This document shows, piece by piece, positions 52,935 through 62,655 of a stretch of 64,000 nucleotides of DNA. The notes below the pieces were generated by a model. That model did not search any database. It had not been told where the DNA came from and saw nothing but the letters and a program-made list of their open reading frames with translations. A program made the translations under genes and the position numbers. The first letter of the stretch is position 1. The number at the start of each line of letters is the position of its first letter. The DNA lies in the NCBI RefSeq assembly GCF_009762775.1, contig NZ_CP046401.1, positions 2,232,001 to 2,296,000 on the forward strand, written 5' to 3'. The stretch comes from Maribellus comscasis (lineage in GTDB: Bacteria > Bacteroidota > Bacteroidia > Bacteroidales > Prolixibacteraceae).

Positions 52935-54545
52935 ATGGGTGCAAAAAATTGTCCGGAAACCCCGAGGCAAAAAATGATAAACATGATGTACATTGTCCTA
53001 ACGGCAATGTTGGCATTAAATGTAGCCGCAGAAGTATTGGAGGCATTTAAGGTTGTGGATTCAAGCCTGATGCAGACAATGAAAGCTGTAGATATGCAAA
53101 ATGCCCAGGTTTATTCGTCTTTTGAGCAAGCATTTATCGAAAATCCAACAAAAACAGAGGAGTGGAAAAACAAGGCCGATGTCATTCGAGATGATACAAA
53201 AGCCTTAATTTCATACATTTCTCAGTTAAAAGAGGAATTGGTAAAAGCTTCAGGGAGTGAACAGGTTAACGAAGAAAATCCATACTCTGTTGATGGTTTT
53301 TATCTTTATACAGAAAGTGGAGATACGCTACAGTTAAAAAATGAACAGGATTTGAATGTTCCTTCTGAAATGATGATAACCCAAAAAAAAGGCGAAGAAT
53401 TAAAATTTGAAATCGAAAATTACAGGGAAACATTGGTTGGAATGCTTTCGGAAGATGATGAAGAATTGAGAGAAACAATTCTTCAGGAGCTGGAAACCGC
53501 AGATCCTCCTGTCGATTTAGCGGAAGGAGGAGAAAGCAAATCATGGGAATCTGAACACTTTGAGGATAAACCAATTGTTGCAGTTTTAACTTTACTTTCC
53601 AAAATTCAAATCGACGTAAAAAACTCCGAGGCCAACCTCATCAAATACCTTTATGCACAAATTGATGCTGGTTCATTCAAATTTAATAAACTGGCAGCTC
53701 AGGTTATTCCAACTTCAAATGTAGTTTTGCAAGGAGACAAATATGCAGCTGAAGTTTTTCTGGCCGCAGAAGACACAACTCAGCAACCTGAAATATTTAT
53801 CAATGGCAGACAAGTGCCGGTGGTTGACGGAAAAGCTACTTATACAGTAAATGCAACCGAAGTTGGTGAATTTAGCTGGGGTGGGTTAATAAAATATAAA
53901 ACACCTGCGGGCGTAATTCAAAATTACCGTTTTGAACAGGAATATCAGGTTACAGCTCCGAGTGTTACTATGTCAGCTACAAAAATGAACGTATTTTACC
54001 GCGGGCTTGAAAATCCATTTGATATTGGAGGCAGCGGAATTCCAAAAGAAAACCTCGAGGTTACTATGACTAACGGTAGGGTCAGTAAAAATGGTGATGC
54101 ATACGTTATTGAACCCACTGATTTGGATGAAATGGGAAGACGTACAAAAGTTACTGTATACGCGAATATTGGTGGAACACGAAGATTGGTTGGAACATCT
54201 GACTGGAGGGTAAAATCTGTTCCTGATCCGGTAGCCCAAATTGCCGGCCGTTCAAGTGGCGACATTCGAAAAGAAGAACTTGTTGTTCAGCAGGGAGTTA
54301 TGGCCGAATTAATTGATTTTGATTTTGAATTTAGATATACAGTTACCGAGTTTACTGTCGAAACTACTGGTGCCGGGGGATACACAAACCGATATCCATC
54401 AAGTTCAAATCGTTTTACACAGGAACAATTAAATGAATTCAAAAGGTTAAACCCACAAAGTTGGGTTCATATTACAAATATTAAGGCAGTTGGAGAAAAC
54501 GGTGAATCAAGGGATCTCAATTCAATTTCCTTTAAAATTATTTAA
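52935..54545 (+). CDS. gldM: T9SS motor/periplasmic shaft protein GldM
   Basis: 536 residues. One membrane helix near the N-terminus (~15-35, NMMYIVLTAMLALNVAAEVLE), then a long periplasmic part in four domains. Recognisable blocks: VYSSFEQAFIENPTKTEEW, KPIVAVLTLLSKIQIDVKNS, ANLIKYLYAQIDAGSFKFNK, YRGLENPFDIGGSGIPKENL. Spans the periplasm from GldL toward the GldK-GldN ring. Followed by gldN 3 bases later. Confidence 0.95.
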   Translation: MGAKNCPETPRQKMINMMYIVLTAMLALNVAAEVLEAFKVVDSSLMQTMKAVDMQNAQVYSSFEQAFIENPTKTEEWKNKADVIRDDTKALISYISQLKEELVKASGSEQVNEENPYSVDGFYLYTESGDTLQLKNEQDLNVPSEMMITQKKGEELKFEIENYRETLVGMLSEDDEELRETILQELETADPPVDLAEGGESKSWESEHFEDKPIVAVLTLLSKIQIDVKNSEANLIKYLYAQIDAGSFKFNKLAAQVIPTSNVVLQGDKYAAEVFLAAEDTTQQPEIFINGRQVPVVDGKATYTVNATEVGEFSWGGLIKYKTPAGVIQNYRFEQEYQVTAPSVTMSATKMNVFYRGLENPFDIGGSGIPKENLEVTMTNGRVSKNGDAYVIEPTDLDEMGRRTKVTVYANIGGTRRLVGTSDWRVKSVPDPVAQIAGRSSGDIRKEELVVQQGVMAELIDFDFEFRYTVTEFTVETTGAGGYTNRYPSSSNRFTQEQLNEFKRLNPQSWVHITNIKAVGENGESRDLNSISFKII

Positions 54546-54548
54546 GCT

Positions 54549-55400
54549 ATGAAAAAGTTAGTTGTTTATATAGGAATACTAGTGTTTACGCTTGCTTTGG
54601 CTGAGAAACAATCTAACGCACAAATTGTAAACGGTGCATACAAACGTACCGATGTTTTTCAGAAAAAACCAATGCCATTGCCAGGCGTTCGCGAAGCCGA
54701 TGTTTTTTGGTCAAAAAAAGTGTGGCGCATTATCGATTTGCGTGAGAAGATGAATCTGCCATTGTACTATCCAACTAATGAAATGGGAGGTAAGGTGAAT
54801 TTGATTACACTCCTTCTCGAAGGAATTAAAAACGGACAAATTACACCATACGACGCGAGACAGGATGATGACTTCAAAATACCTATGACCTACGAACAGG
54901 TGGAGGAATCATTTGGTGCAGAAGCTTCTACAATTGAAAGACGAAATTTTGACACCGGAGAGATGGAGAAAGTCACTATTGAAGGAGAAATACGTCCAAA
55001 TGAAATAAAACAGTACATGGTTAAAGAGGAATGGTACTTTGATAAACAAAGCTCTACTCTAAATGTACGTATCGTTGGACTTTGTCCGATCCGCGAATAC
55101 GTTCGTGAAAATGACGCCTCCGGAGAAGTACAGCGCCAGCAGATTTTTTGGGTATACTACCCCGAAGTTAGAGATCTGCTCGCAAGCAATTTAGTTCTGA
55201 ATCCAAATAATGATGCAAGCCAAATGTCTTTCGATGATCTTTTTATAAAAAGATACTTCAACAGTTATATTACCAAGGAATCAAACGTTTATAATAACCG
55301 TGGAATCAATGATTATCTAACCGGGAAGGAAGCAATGCTTGAATCAAAAAGAATTGAAAATGAGATTTTCAATTTTGAGCAGGATCTTTGGGAATATTAG
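54549..55400 (+). CDS. gldN: T9SS ring protein GldN/PorN
   Basis: 283 residues. Signal MKKLVVYIGILVFTLALAEK ending near NAQ. Family blocks: RTDVFQKKPMPLPGVREADV, VFWSKKVWRIIDLREKMNLP, EEWYFDKQSSTLNVRIVGLCP, QQIFWVYYPEVRDLLASNLV. GldN is the periplasmic partner of GldK in the ring. Its end is followed by a strong terminator, which closes the porP-gldN unit. Confidence 0.95.
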   Translation: MKKLVVYIGILVFTLALAEKQSNAQIVNGAYKRTDVFQKKPMPLPGVREADVFWSKKVWRIIDLREKMNLPLYYPTNEMGGKVNLITLLLEGIKNGQITPYDARQDDDFKIPMTYEQVEESFGAEASTIERRNFDTGEMEKVTIEGEIRPNEIKQYMVKEEWYFDKQSSTLNVRIVGLCPIREYVRENDASGEVQRQQIFWVYYPEVRDLLASNLVLNPNNDASQMSFDDLFIKRYFNSYITKESNVYNNRGINDYLTGKEAMLESKRIENEIFNFEQDLWEY

Positions 55401-55418
55401 AAAATATAAAACATTCTG

Positions 55419-55448
55419 AAAGCCTTATGTTTTCATAAGGCTTTTTTA
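55419..55448 (+). terminator. terminator closing the gldKLMN operon
   Basis: AAAGCCTTATG (55419-55429), loop TTTT, CATAAGGCTTT (55434-55444), then TTTA. An 11-bp perfect stem with a T run, 18 bases past the gldN stop. Confidence 0.9.
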
Positions 55449-55519
55449 TTCGCAAAAGCGTATAATTAAACATGCTGTTTTGCGTTAACTAATATAAAAT
55501 TATAAGGGTAAAAAATCGG

Positions 55520-56869
55520 ATGAAAAAAGCAATTCTATATATAATTCCAATTTTAGGAATGCTTTTTTATTCATGTCAAAAATCCAATCTCTATCTTCCC
55601 GGAGAAGAAAAAGTCAGCGGTGAATGGTTTGAACCCAGCCCATTTGGAATGGCGTATATACAACGCGATAAATTCAGGATGGGACCTTCCGACGATGAAA
55701 TTATGCCCATCGGGACACCAACACGCGTAGTATCGCAGGAAGCTTTTTGGATGGATAATACCGAAATTACCAATAACGAATACCGTCAATTTGTGTATTG
55801 GGTGCGGGATTCAATAGCCAGAAGATTGCTGGGAGATGCTGATCCCGATTTCCTTATCTCAGAAGATTTTTATGGGGTTCCACTTGAGAATCCGATACTT
55901 AACTGGAATGAGGAAATAGACTGGAAAGATCCCGACTACCAGATGGCAATGGAAGAGCTTTATATTCCTGAAGAGGAGCGTTTTGCGTACAAAAAAGAAA
56001 TTGACTCCAGAAAACTCATTTATGAATATTACTGGGTAGACTACAAACAAGCTGCAAAAAGAATAAATAACTACGATTTCAAGAATCAGAGATATAATGG
56101 CGCGGTAATGAGACCAAACGGAGAGGTGGTTCCGATTGAAAATCGGAGTAGTTTTTTGATGCATGAGATTGTTCCGATTTATCCTGATACTTTGTGCTGG
56201 GTAAGAGATTTTGCTTATACATACAACGAACCGTTCACGATGAAATATTTTTCCCATGTAGGTTTCGACGATTACCCTGTGGTTGGAGTAACATGGAAAC
56301 AAGCTAAAGCTTTTTGTCAGTGGCGGACCAATTTAAAAACAGAATACAATTCTCGTTTTAAAGAAACACCCGCCCACGACTACAGACTGCCTACCGAAAG
56401 TGAATGGGAAATGGCAGCCCGGGGAGGATTGCTTAATACCATGTATCCTTGGGGAAGTTACTATACACGGAATCAAAAAGGTTGTTTTGTTGCCAATTTT
56501 AAACCCTTGCGGGGAAACTATGTCGCAGACAGTCCGACCACAACAACAGCTATGAAAGTGGGAGAATTTGACCCCAATCCATTCGGACTATATGATATGG
56601 CCGGAAACGTGGCAGAGTGGACGAGTACAGCTTTTTATGAAGGAGCTTATGACGTAGTAAGTGACTTAAATCCTGATTTGCAATACGACGCAAAACCGGA
56701 CGATCCGCCTATAATGAAACGAAAAGTTATCAGAGGTGGCTCATGGAAAGACATGGCTTATTTTATTCGAACATCAACACGGACTTATGAATACCAGGAT
56801 ACAGCCAAATCTTATATTGGATTTCGATGTGTTCGTACATCGTTCCGAAACGACCTCCAAAACAGGTAA
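55520..56869 (+). CDS. second GldK-like lipoprotein
   Basis: 449 residues. Lipoprotein signal with Cys19 (MLFYSCQKSN). Nearly collinear with gldK at 50579-51922: shared blocks include FWMDxTEITNxEYRQF, DSIARRxLGD, LYIPExERF, VPIENRSSF, YRLPxExEWExAARGG, GFRCVR. By eye about 60 percent of residues agree, so this is a duplicate of the ring protein, not GldJ, as far as I can judge. It sits behind the operon terminator and needs its own promoter. No -7 box was convincing. Confidence 0.88.
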   Translation: MKKAILYIIPILGMLFYSCQKSNLYLPGEEKVSGEWFEPSPFGMAYIQRDKFRMGPSDDEIMPIGTPTRVVSQEAFWMDNTEITNNEYRQFVYWVRDSIARRLLGDADPDFLISEDFYGVPLENPILNWNEEIDWKDPDYQMAMEELYIPEEERFAYKKEIDSRKLIYEYYWVDYKQAAKRINNYDFKNQRYNGAVMRPNGEVVPIENRSSFLMHEIVPIYPDTLCWVRDFAYTYNEPFTMKYFSHVGFDDYPVVGVTWKQAKAFCQWRTNLKTEYNSRFKETPAHDYRLPTESEWEMAARGGLLNTMYPWGSYYTRNQKGCFVANFKPLRGNYVADSPTTTTAMKVGEFDPNPFGLYDMAGNVAEWTSTAFYEGAYDVVSDLNPDLQYDAKPDDPPIMKRKVIRGGSWKDMAYFIRTSTRTYEYQDTAKSYIGFRCVRTSFRNDLQNR

Positions 56870-56882
56870 TTCTCATAAAAAA

Positions 56883-58271
56883 TCATACCTTTTCAAATTT
56901 CCTGAGGTAGTGCTCAGAATCAGCCAGGACACCACCGGCTTTTAAATAAAATTCTTCATCTAAATGGAAAATGCCGGCTTTTGTTTTTCTCCAATCCGAG
57001 CCAGGAAAAGGATGGTAACTTTCCATCTTGGTCCAATTCTCATAATTCTGGTGCCCGTTTGTTTCCAGCAATCCTGTGCCAAGTCCGGGAAACGGATCGA
57101 GCCGCGCGGCCACATTCTTATTCCAATCAACTAAAATAGGGTTCACAGTTAAGTCTGCACAAAAACATGGCACGTGTTCCTGTTTGGCAACATGTGCAAT
57201 TTTTAATGTCATGCTTAACGTTTTTGCTATAGCTTTTAATGCAATTGCACTGTATCCCATCTGGATACGAACTCGGGCATCTTTATCGGTATGTGCGCTT
57301 TCGTCGGCGGCAAGACGAACAGGAATATCTGAAACGTCAATTTCTGCATGTTCCGGGAAAGGCTCTTCAATAATTGCAATCTGCTCAAAAGCTCCTATTT
57401 TTTTTGTATGGTCTATCAACTTCATTAACGTGTCTTTCTCCATATACCTTCCGTTTGCATCGAAATAATAGGGTAGTTTTCCATCTTTTGTATGTTCTGT
57501 TCTGTAGTTACCAATCGCACTATGAATCTCGCTTAACCGGGCCATGTCTTTTTCTAACATTTCCTTTTGAGTGCCCGGCTGGCCAATTTTTATTTTCATA
57601 AAAAAATATCCGTCATCAGCAGCCTGTTTTATTTCTGAAACAGGAATTGTGTATGCCATAAGTGGAATACTAGCAACGGATGAATGACGGTACGAAAGTG
57701 CGGATTTATATTCAGCAGGAATTATTTCATCAAATGTTGTTAATCCATTTTCTGATGCATAAATTTTCCAGGCTGCAATATCAATGGCAACCAGTGCATT
57801 TAATGCAAATGTTTTTCTGAGATGGGGATTATCTGTAATCTTTTTCCCGTACTCGTAAACCTTATCAAGAATTTTATCGAGCAAATCTACTGGAGATGTA
57901 AAAGGAATTTCTTTTATCAACTTTAAGGCATATTCAGTCATTGCATACATTAAAGCATTTCCCCCACCCTCTGAATAGCTGCTAAAGACACTGGCATCCG
58001 ACCAAAGAACACTTTGAGAACACAGCCCCGTTGTACTGAAGCCTGAATCAGACTTTAACCACGCTATGGTTTGCCAGATTTCTGACATGTAACCACCTTT
58101 GAATCCAAAAGGCCTGATTAATGGTTCTCGTTCAAAATCGGAACCTGTTTGTATAATCTTTATTTTTTCGGACGTCTGAATCATATTCTTTGCATTGGTT
58201 GGAATTATCGAAGTTAAACCTCCGGCTAAACCTGTTGCCCTGACAAAATCTCTGCGTGTCCAGCTTTTCAT
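56883..58271 (-). CDS. exported enolase-superfamily enzyme (mandelate racemase/MLE type)
   Basis: 462 residues from the ATG at 58271. An RR-type signal (MKSWTRRDFVRATGLAGG) suggests Tat export. Catalytic KxK in FFMKIKIGQPG, metal-binding acids in PYYFDANGRY, IAIIEEPFPEH and RLAADESAHTD, plus AIALKAIAKT near the end of the barrel. Family members racemise, dehydrate or epimerise sugar acids. Start overlaps the stop of the upstream isomerase by one base (TGATG), so they are co-translated. Last of three exported sugar-type enzymes. Confidence 0.86.
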   Translation of the reverse strand: MKSWTRRDFVRATGLAGGLTSIIPTNAKNMIQTSEKIKIIQTGSDFEREPLIRPFGFKGGYMSEIWQTIAWLKSDSGFSTTGLCSQSVLWSDASVFSSYSEGGGNALMYAMTEYALKLIKEIPFTSPVDLLDKILDKVYEYGKKITDNPHLRKTFALNALVAIDIAAWKIYASENGLTTFDEIIPAEYKSALSYRHSSVASIPLMAYTIPVSEIKQAADDGYFFMKIKIGQPGTQKEMLEKDMARLSEIHSAIGNYRTEHTKDGKLPYYFDANGRYMEKDTLMKLIDHTKKIGAFEQIAIIEEPFPEHAEIDVSDIPVRLAADESAHTDKDARVRIQMGYSAIALKAIAKTLSMTLKIAHVAKQEHVPCFCADLTVNPILVDWNKNVAARLDPFPGLGTGLLETNGHQNYENWTKMESYHPFPGSDWRKTKAGIFHLDEEFYLKAGGVLADSEHYLRKFEKV

Positions 58272-59221
58272 CACAAACCGTATTTTTCAAACATATTTTT
58301 CAGAAATAAAAGGTCTTCCTTTAGCTTTAAAGCAATCTCTTCAATCTCCATTGTCGTGTCTTTCCTGCCATGTTCTGCTCCTCCTAAATCGTATTCATAA
58401 TGTATAGAAACCGGAGCTGTAATTTCTAACGTTTTATAGAGTTCAAAATACTTTTCGAAATCAACCATTCCTTTCCCTAACTGTACGTTTTCAAGCCCCC
58501 ATTTCCCGCTTTTATCTTTTCGCCAAATAAAATCTTTTATATCGGTGGTTCTTATCCAGGGAGCCAAAAGTTTCATTCCTAACGGCCAGGACACACCTCC
58601 TTCAACGGTGGCATGTCGCACATCGTATTGAACACCGATAAATTCCGGATCTCTATCTTTTAACAAATGGAACAAATCCCAAACAGGCCCACCAACCCGT
58701 GTACCTGAGTGGTTTTGATAATCGCCGTGAACTCCGTATTTACGATTGAGTTTTTCCAGTTTTTCAAACGTCCGTTTATGAATATCAAGGTTTTCGGGGA
58801 TAGATTTATCACTATTGAAAGCCAAATACCCCATCCGATAATATTTTATACCCAGGTCAGACATTGTTTGTATAATATCAATAGCCAGCGGATCGTCCGG
58901 ATCGTCTATATTTGTCACAATCATTTTTGTATCGCTACCTTTCTCTCTCAGTATTTTTACAACCTTTGGCAAATCAGTTTTAACATTTTCAGGCAACACC
59001 TGACCTCCTGGCCGAACGGCCAGATCCGCTCCATCGAAACCAATCCGGGCAACCAGTTCAGCCATTTCATTATAATCCATAAATTGAAGACATTTTGTAA
59101 AAATATGAATTGAGTGTTTTGTATTTGCTGAAAATAATTCAGATGCAAGTAATTTATCTGAGAATGAAACAAAGGAGGCAGCCAATGCTGAAGTTTTAAT
59201 AAAATTTCGTCTGGAATTCAT
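58271..59221 (-). CDS. exported sugar-phosphate isomerase/epimerase-like TIM barrel
   Basis: 316 residues from the ATG at 59221; a TTG at 59236 is less likely. Tat signal MNSRRNFIKTSALAASFVSF. Xylose-isomerase-like TIM barrel: LVARIGFDGADLAVRPGG, IKYYRMGYLAFNSDKS, YGVHGDYQNHSGTRVG, DPEFIGVQYDVRHATVEGG. Acts on a sugar or sugar acid, in the periplasm because of the signal. Coupled to the enolase-type gene downstream and 33 bases from the oxidoreductase upstream. Confidence 0.86.
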   Translation of the reverse strand: MNSRRNFIKTSALAASFVSFSDKLLASELFSANTKHSIHIFTKCLQFMDYNEMAELVARIGFDGADLAVRPGGQVLPENVKTDLPKVVKILREKGSDTKMIVTNIDDPDDPLAIDIIQTMSDLGIKYYRMGYLAFNSDKSIPENLDIHKRTFEKLEKLNRKYGVHGDYQNHSGTRVGGPVWDLFHLLKDRDPEFIGVQYDVRHATVEGGVSWPLGMKLLAPWIRTTDIKDFIWRKDKSGKWGLENVQLGKGMVDFEKYFELYKTLEITAPVSIHYEYDLGGAEHGRKDTTMEIEEIALKLKEDLLFLKNMFEKYGL

Positions 59222-59254
59222 AGTTCTTCTTTTCAAATTAAAAAATGTCCTGTT

Positions 59255-60619
59255 TTATAATTTCCATGGTTTTCGGTATTCATAACTCAATAACTGGTTT
59301 GCCGCATCCGAATTGGTAAATTCTTCTTTCGCAGGATCCCACTCCAGGCGTTTTCCGGTTTTTAAAGCTATGTTTGCTAAATGCGCAAACGAAGTAGAGC
59401 GGTGACCATCTTCAAGTGTACACCATGGAGTCTCTCTCGACTTTACACTATCGAGGAAGTTTCTGATAAGTTTTACAGTGCTGTCTTCATTGGATACATC
59501 AGATTTTTCAGACTCAATTAACTCATTCCAGTTTTGAAATTGCCCCCTTCGGGAAGCTTTTATTTCATAACTTTTTTCATCAGCAACCAAAGTTCCCTTT
59601 GTCCCGCGTAATTCAACTTCACCTCCGGGAATACCATTTCCTGAAGTACCTTCGTAGATACTAAATTTGATAATTAATCCTTTGTCGAACTCAAAAATTA
59701 CATCCATAGTATCCGGGATGTCACGATCATCGGTTAAAACATATTTTCCGCCATGTGTGCTAACTGCTGATGGCGCTTCTACCCCGATCATCCAGCGTAT
59801 AACATCCATATAATGCACTCCCCAGTTTCCCATTTGCGAAGAAAAATCGCTCCACCACCTAAAATAGTAGGGAGCTATATTGTACTGGAACGGGCGAACA
59901 GCACGGGGGCCAAGCCACATATCCCAGTTAAAATCCTGCGGGGGCTGTTCAGGCATTTTATTTCCAATGCCATTGGGAAACATATTGCTAATTCGGAATG
60001 CATTTGCTGAAAGAATTTTACCTATCTTTTCATTTTGAATATCTTTTGCCAACTTCCGGTAAATAGAATTACCGCGCCTGTTAAGCCCAACCTGAACGAT
60101 GTTACCCGCTTTTTTTTGCGCATTTACCATCGCCCGTCCTTCTGTTAGAACAATTGTAAGCGGCTTTTCCACATAAACATCAAAACCTGCTTCACAGGCA
60201 TGAATACATTGAAGTGCATGCCAATGATCGGGTGTGGCAATACAAACAGCGTCAATATCCTTCTCTTCATACATTCTTCGGTAGTCGGAGAAAAGCTTCA
60301 AGTTTTCAGGAAGCTTCTCCCCCATTTGCGGAATACGATCCATCTCTAAAAAACGTTTGGAAACCTTACTTCTGTCTCGTTTTAAATATGGTTCGTAAAC
60401 ATCGCACAACGCAGCAACCTCAACGTCATCATTCAACATAAAACGTTCGAGAAGCTGTGAGCCACGGTTTCCGACTCCAATAAAACCAACCCTTATTTTA
60501 TCATTTGCTCCAAAAATACGGGAACTTTTTTCAGAACCGAAAGCATGCAGGCCAACAGAAACCCCTGCTACTGCAGCAGTGCTTTTTGATATAAATTCAC
60601 GGCGGGTATTTATTTCCAT
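59255..60619 (-). CDS. exported Gfo/Idh/MocA-family oxidoreductase
   Basis: 454 residues. Tat signal (NTRREFISKSTAAVAGVSVG). Rossmann motif VGFIGVGNRGSQLLERF, the family CIHACEAGFDVYVEKPLTIV motif with EKP, and a C-terminal substrate domain (NIAPYYFRWWSDFSSQMGNW). It resembles the exported branch seen in Planctomycetes and Bacteroidota rather than the cytoplasmic glucose-fructose type. First gene of the three-gene unit, with a 132-base gap from the TonB receptor gene. Substrate unknown. Confidence 0.88.
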   Translation of the reverse strand: MEINTRREFISKSTAAVAGVSVGLHAFGSEKSSRIFGANDKIRVGFIGVGNRGSQLLERFMLNDDVEVAALCDVYEPYLKRDRSKVSKRFLEMDRIPQMGEKLPENLKLFSDYRRMYEEKDIDAVCIATPDHWHALQCIHACEAGFDVYVEKPLTIVLTEGRAMVNAQKKAGNIVQVGLNRRGNSIYRKLAKDIQNEKIGKILSANAFRISNMFPNGIGNKMPEQPPQDFNWDMWLGPRAVRPFQYNIAPYYFRWWSDFSSQMGNWGVHYMDVIRWMIGVEAPSAVSTHGGKYVLTDDRDIPDTMDVIFEFDKGLIIKFSIYEGTSGNGIPGGEVELRGTKGTLVADEKSYEIKASRRGQFQNWNELIESEKSDVSNEDSTVKLIRNFLDSVKSRETPWCTLEDGHRSTSFAHLANIALKTGKRLEWDPAKEEFTNSDAANQLLSYEYRKPWKL

Positions 60620-60751
60620 AGGTTTAGTTGTTATATAATTAGTGTGTTTAAGTTAATAAAAATCAGTTGATTGTTCTGTCAATTTCAAAAAAAGAAATAA
60701 AAAAAAGGAACATTTCTGCTCCTCTTACATTTCGGTGATAAATTGTATTTT

Positions 60752-62605
60752 TCAAAAGCTATAATTAATACCGGCAAAAAATGTTGTACCTGGCATGGTA
60801 TAATATCGGTTCACCTGGTAAGTCTGGTCCAGTAGATTCTCGCCGCTTACGTATAGTTTCAAACCTTTTGTAAGGTTATAAATTGCCTTAGCTTTTAGCA
60901 GTGTGTAGCTCTCTTTATTTACAACCGCAAGCGGGTCATTATCGAGATTACCGACTTGCTGAATACTTGCCATTAACTGAAATGCATCAGGACTGTAATG
61001 CATACTAAAATAAAACTGGTGCTCCGGTGTGGCATAAACCGGATTTTTCATATTTATGTAACTGTACGTTGTATTTAAAAGCAAATTTTCAAGCACTTCA
61101 GCATTCATTGCAAACTCAATTCCTTTATTCGAGATTTCACCTGAATTCATATATTTCGGTGTGCCGTTTACCGGTACCGAAGTAATCAAATTGTCGCCGT
61201 TAACTGCAAAAAAAGTCAACTCGGCACTAACTTTGTTATTCAAAAATGTTTTTAAAATACCAGTTTCATAATTTAGAATAGACTCCGGCTCTAAATCAGA
61301 ATTTTGCGGTCCCCACATAAACAATTCTTTAAGTGTAGGACTTCTGAATCCTTTTGAAATGTTTCCCTTCCACGACATTGTTTCGTCAAATTTATATGCG
61401 AATCCAACCGAAGGAATCCACTCATCTCCGTAAATACTATGATTCTGAAATCTTAAGCCGGCATTTAGTGTTAATTTGTTCCAAAAGCTTTGCTGGATAA
61501 AACCATATAACCCCAACTCATTAAGTGTAGTGTCGGCAAATACAAGACCTGCCCCATTCATTGCTGTTATATTTTCTGCCATTCCGCCATAATTTATATA
61601 ATCAACACCAAGCGTAATATTATTTCCTTCAAAAAGATGTAACGATTCAAAAAACTTCAATCCAAAATTATGGTCTTTTGAATGAAAACCGTCTGTAATA
61701 TCATGTTCTCCAAAATTGTAAAAAAGCTTAAACGAACCCGATAGTTTTTCAAATTCATTCTGAACCGCAAAAGCCCAGTACCCCCGGGCAATATCGATTG
61801 TTTCTCCAAAAACAGCGTTTAATGTATCCGGGCCCGGATCAGCAGCATCAAAGTTAGCAAGGCTAAAATCTGTAGATACGTTGAGATGCTCATTAACCTT
61901 ATACGCTAACTTGGTATACCCGTTGGTAATGTTAAAATCAGAGTGTTCCCGATGCCCATCAGTTTGATCGTGGTTGACGGAAACAAATGCATTAAATTTA
62001 TGCTTTTTGAATCCCAAAGCTCCCATGTACTTAAGTGTATTATATGAACCATATGAAACTCGTGCATTTCCATGAATCCCTTCTTTGTTTTGTTTTTTGG
62101 TGATAATGTTAATCACTCCTCCCATGGCATTGGAACCATATAAAATGGAAGCAGGCCCGCGGATTACTTCCACTCTTTCCACATCGGAAGAAACATATGA
62201 ATCGGGAAGCGGGTGTCCCATAATTCCCATGAATTGGGGATGTCCGTCAATTAACATTAACACACCGGTAGTTGGGTTTCCGCCAATCCCACGAATCGAA
62301 ATCTGCCCGGCAGAACCAGTTGCGACACCAAAACCGGTTATTCCACGTTCCGTAACAAAAAGCCCGGGAACCTTCCCGTTTAATACCGGAAGAAGAGCAG
62401 ACTCATCAGTATCTTCAATTTGCGCCCGATTTACAACTGAAACAGCCATTGGTACACTGCTACGGTTTACTTTCACAGGTGTTCCGGTCACCACAATTTC
62501 GTCAATTTGAATTGTATCTTTTGTTATCGAAAGTTGGGCGTACGATTTAAAACTAAATAAAAGTGTTACGGTAAGGACAAGGTGAAGGATGGTTTTTGTT
62601 TTCAT
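60752..62605 (-). CDS. TonB-dependent outer-membrane receptor
   Basis: 617 residues. Signal peptide, TonB-box-like IDEIVVTGTP, plug domain (ALLPVLNGKVPGLFVTER, GQISIRGIGGNPTTGVLMLID, VERVEVIRGPASILYGSNAM), and a barrel with the final aromatic strand FFAGINYSF. A His/Met-rich plug loop, GHPQFMGIMGHPLPDSY, points to a metal or metallophore cargo. Unlike SusC it has no carboxypeptidase-like N-terminal domain. Preceded by the 21-bp repeat pair shared with the NikR-like gene. Cargo unproven. Confidence 0.9.
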   Translation of the reverse strand: MKTKTILHLVLTVTLLFSFKSYAQLSITKDTIQIDEIVVTGTPVKVNRSSVPMAVSVVNRAQIEDTDESALLPVLNGKVPGLFVTERGITGFGVATGSAGQISIRGIGGNPTTGVLMLIDGHPQFMGIMGHPLPDSYVSSDVERVEVIRGPASILYGSNAMGGVINIITKKQNKEGIHGNARVSYGSYNTLKYMGALGFKKHKFNAFVSVNHDQTDGHREHSDFNITNGYTKLAYKVNEHLNVSTDFSLANFDAADPGPDTLNAVFGETIDIARGYWAFAVQNEFEKLSGSFKLFYNFGEHDITDGFHSKDHNFGLKFFESLHLFEGNNITLGVDYINYGGMAENITAMNGAGLVFADTTLNELGLYGFIQQSFWNKLTLNAGLRFQNHSIYGDEWIPSVGFAYKFDETMSWKGNISKGFRSPTLKELFMWGPQNSDLEPESILNYETGILKTFLNNKVSAELTFFAVNGDNLITSVPVNGTPKYMNSGEISNKGIEFAMNAEVLENLLLNTTYSYINMKNPVYATPEHQFYFSMHYSPDAFQLMASIQQVGNLDNDPLAVVNKESYTLLKAKAIYNLTKGLKLYVSGENLLDQTYQVNRYYTMPGTTFFAGINYSF

Positions 62606-62607
62606 TT

Positions 62608-62640
62608 ATTCGTGCTACTTTCTTGTAAATTCGTGTTACT
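62608..62640. promoter_or_regulatory. operator-like 21-bp direct repeat in front of the TonB receptor
   Basis: CGTGCTAC (62611-62618) and CGTGTTAC (62632-62639), 21 bp apart, each in a TTCGTGyTACT context (minus strand AGTArCACGAA). Just upstream of the receptor ATG at 62605. The segment GTAACACGAATTT (minus strand) recurs in front of the NikR-like gene. Confidence 0.6.
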
Positions 62641-62655
62641 ATATGGGTAAAAAAA

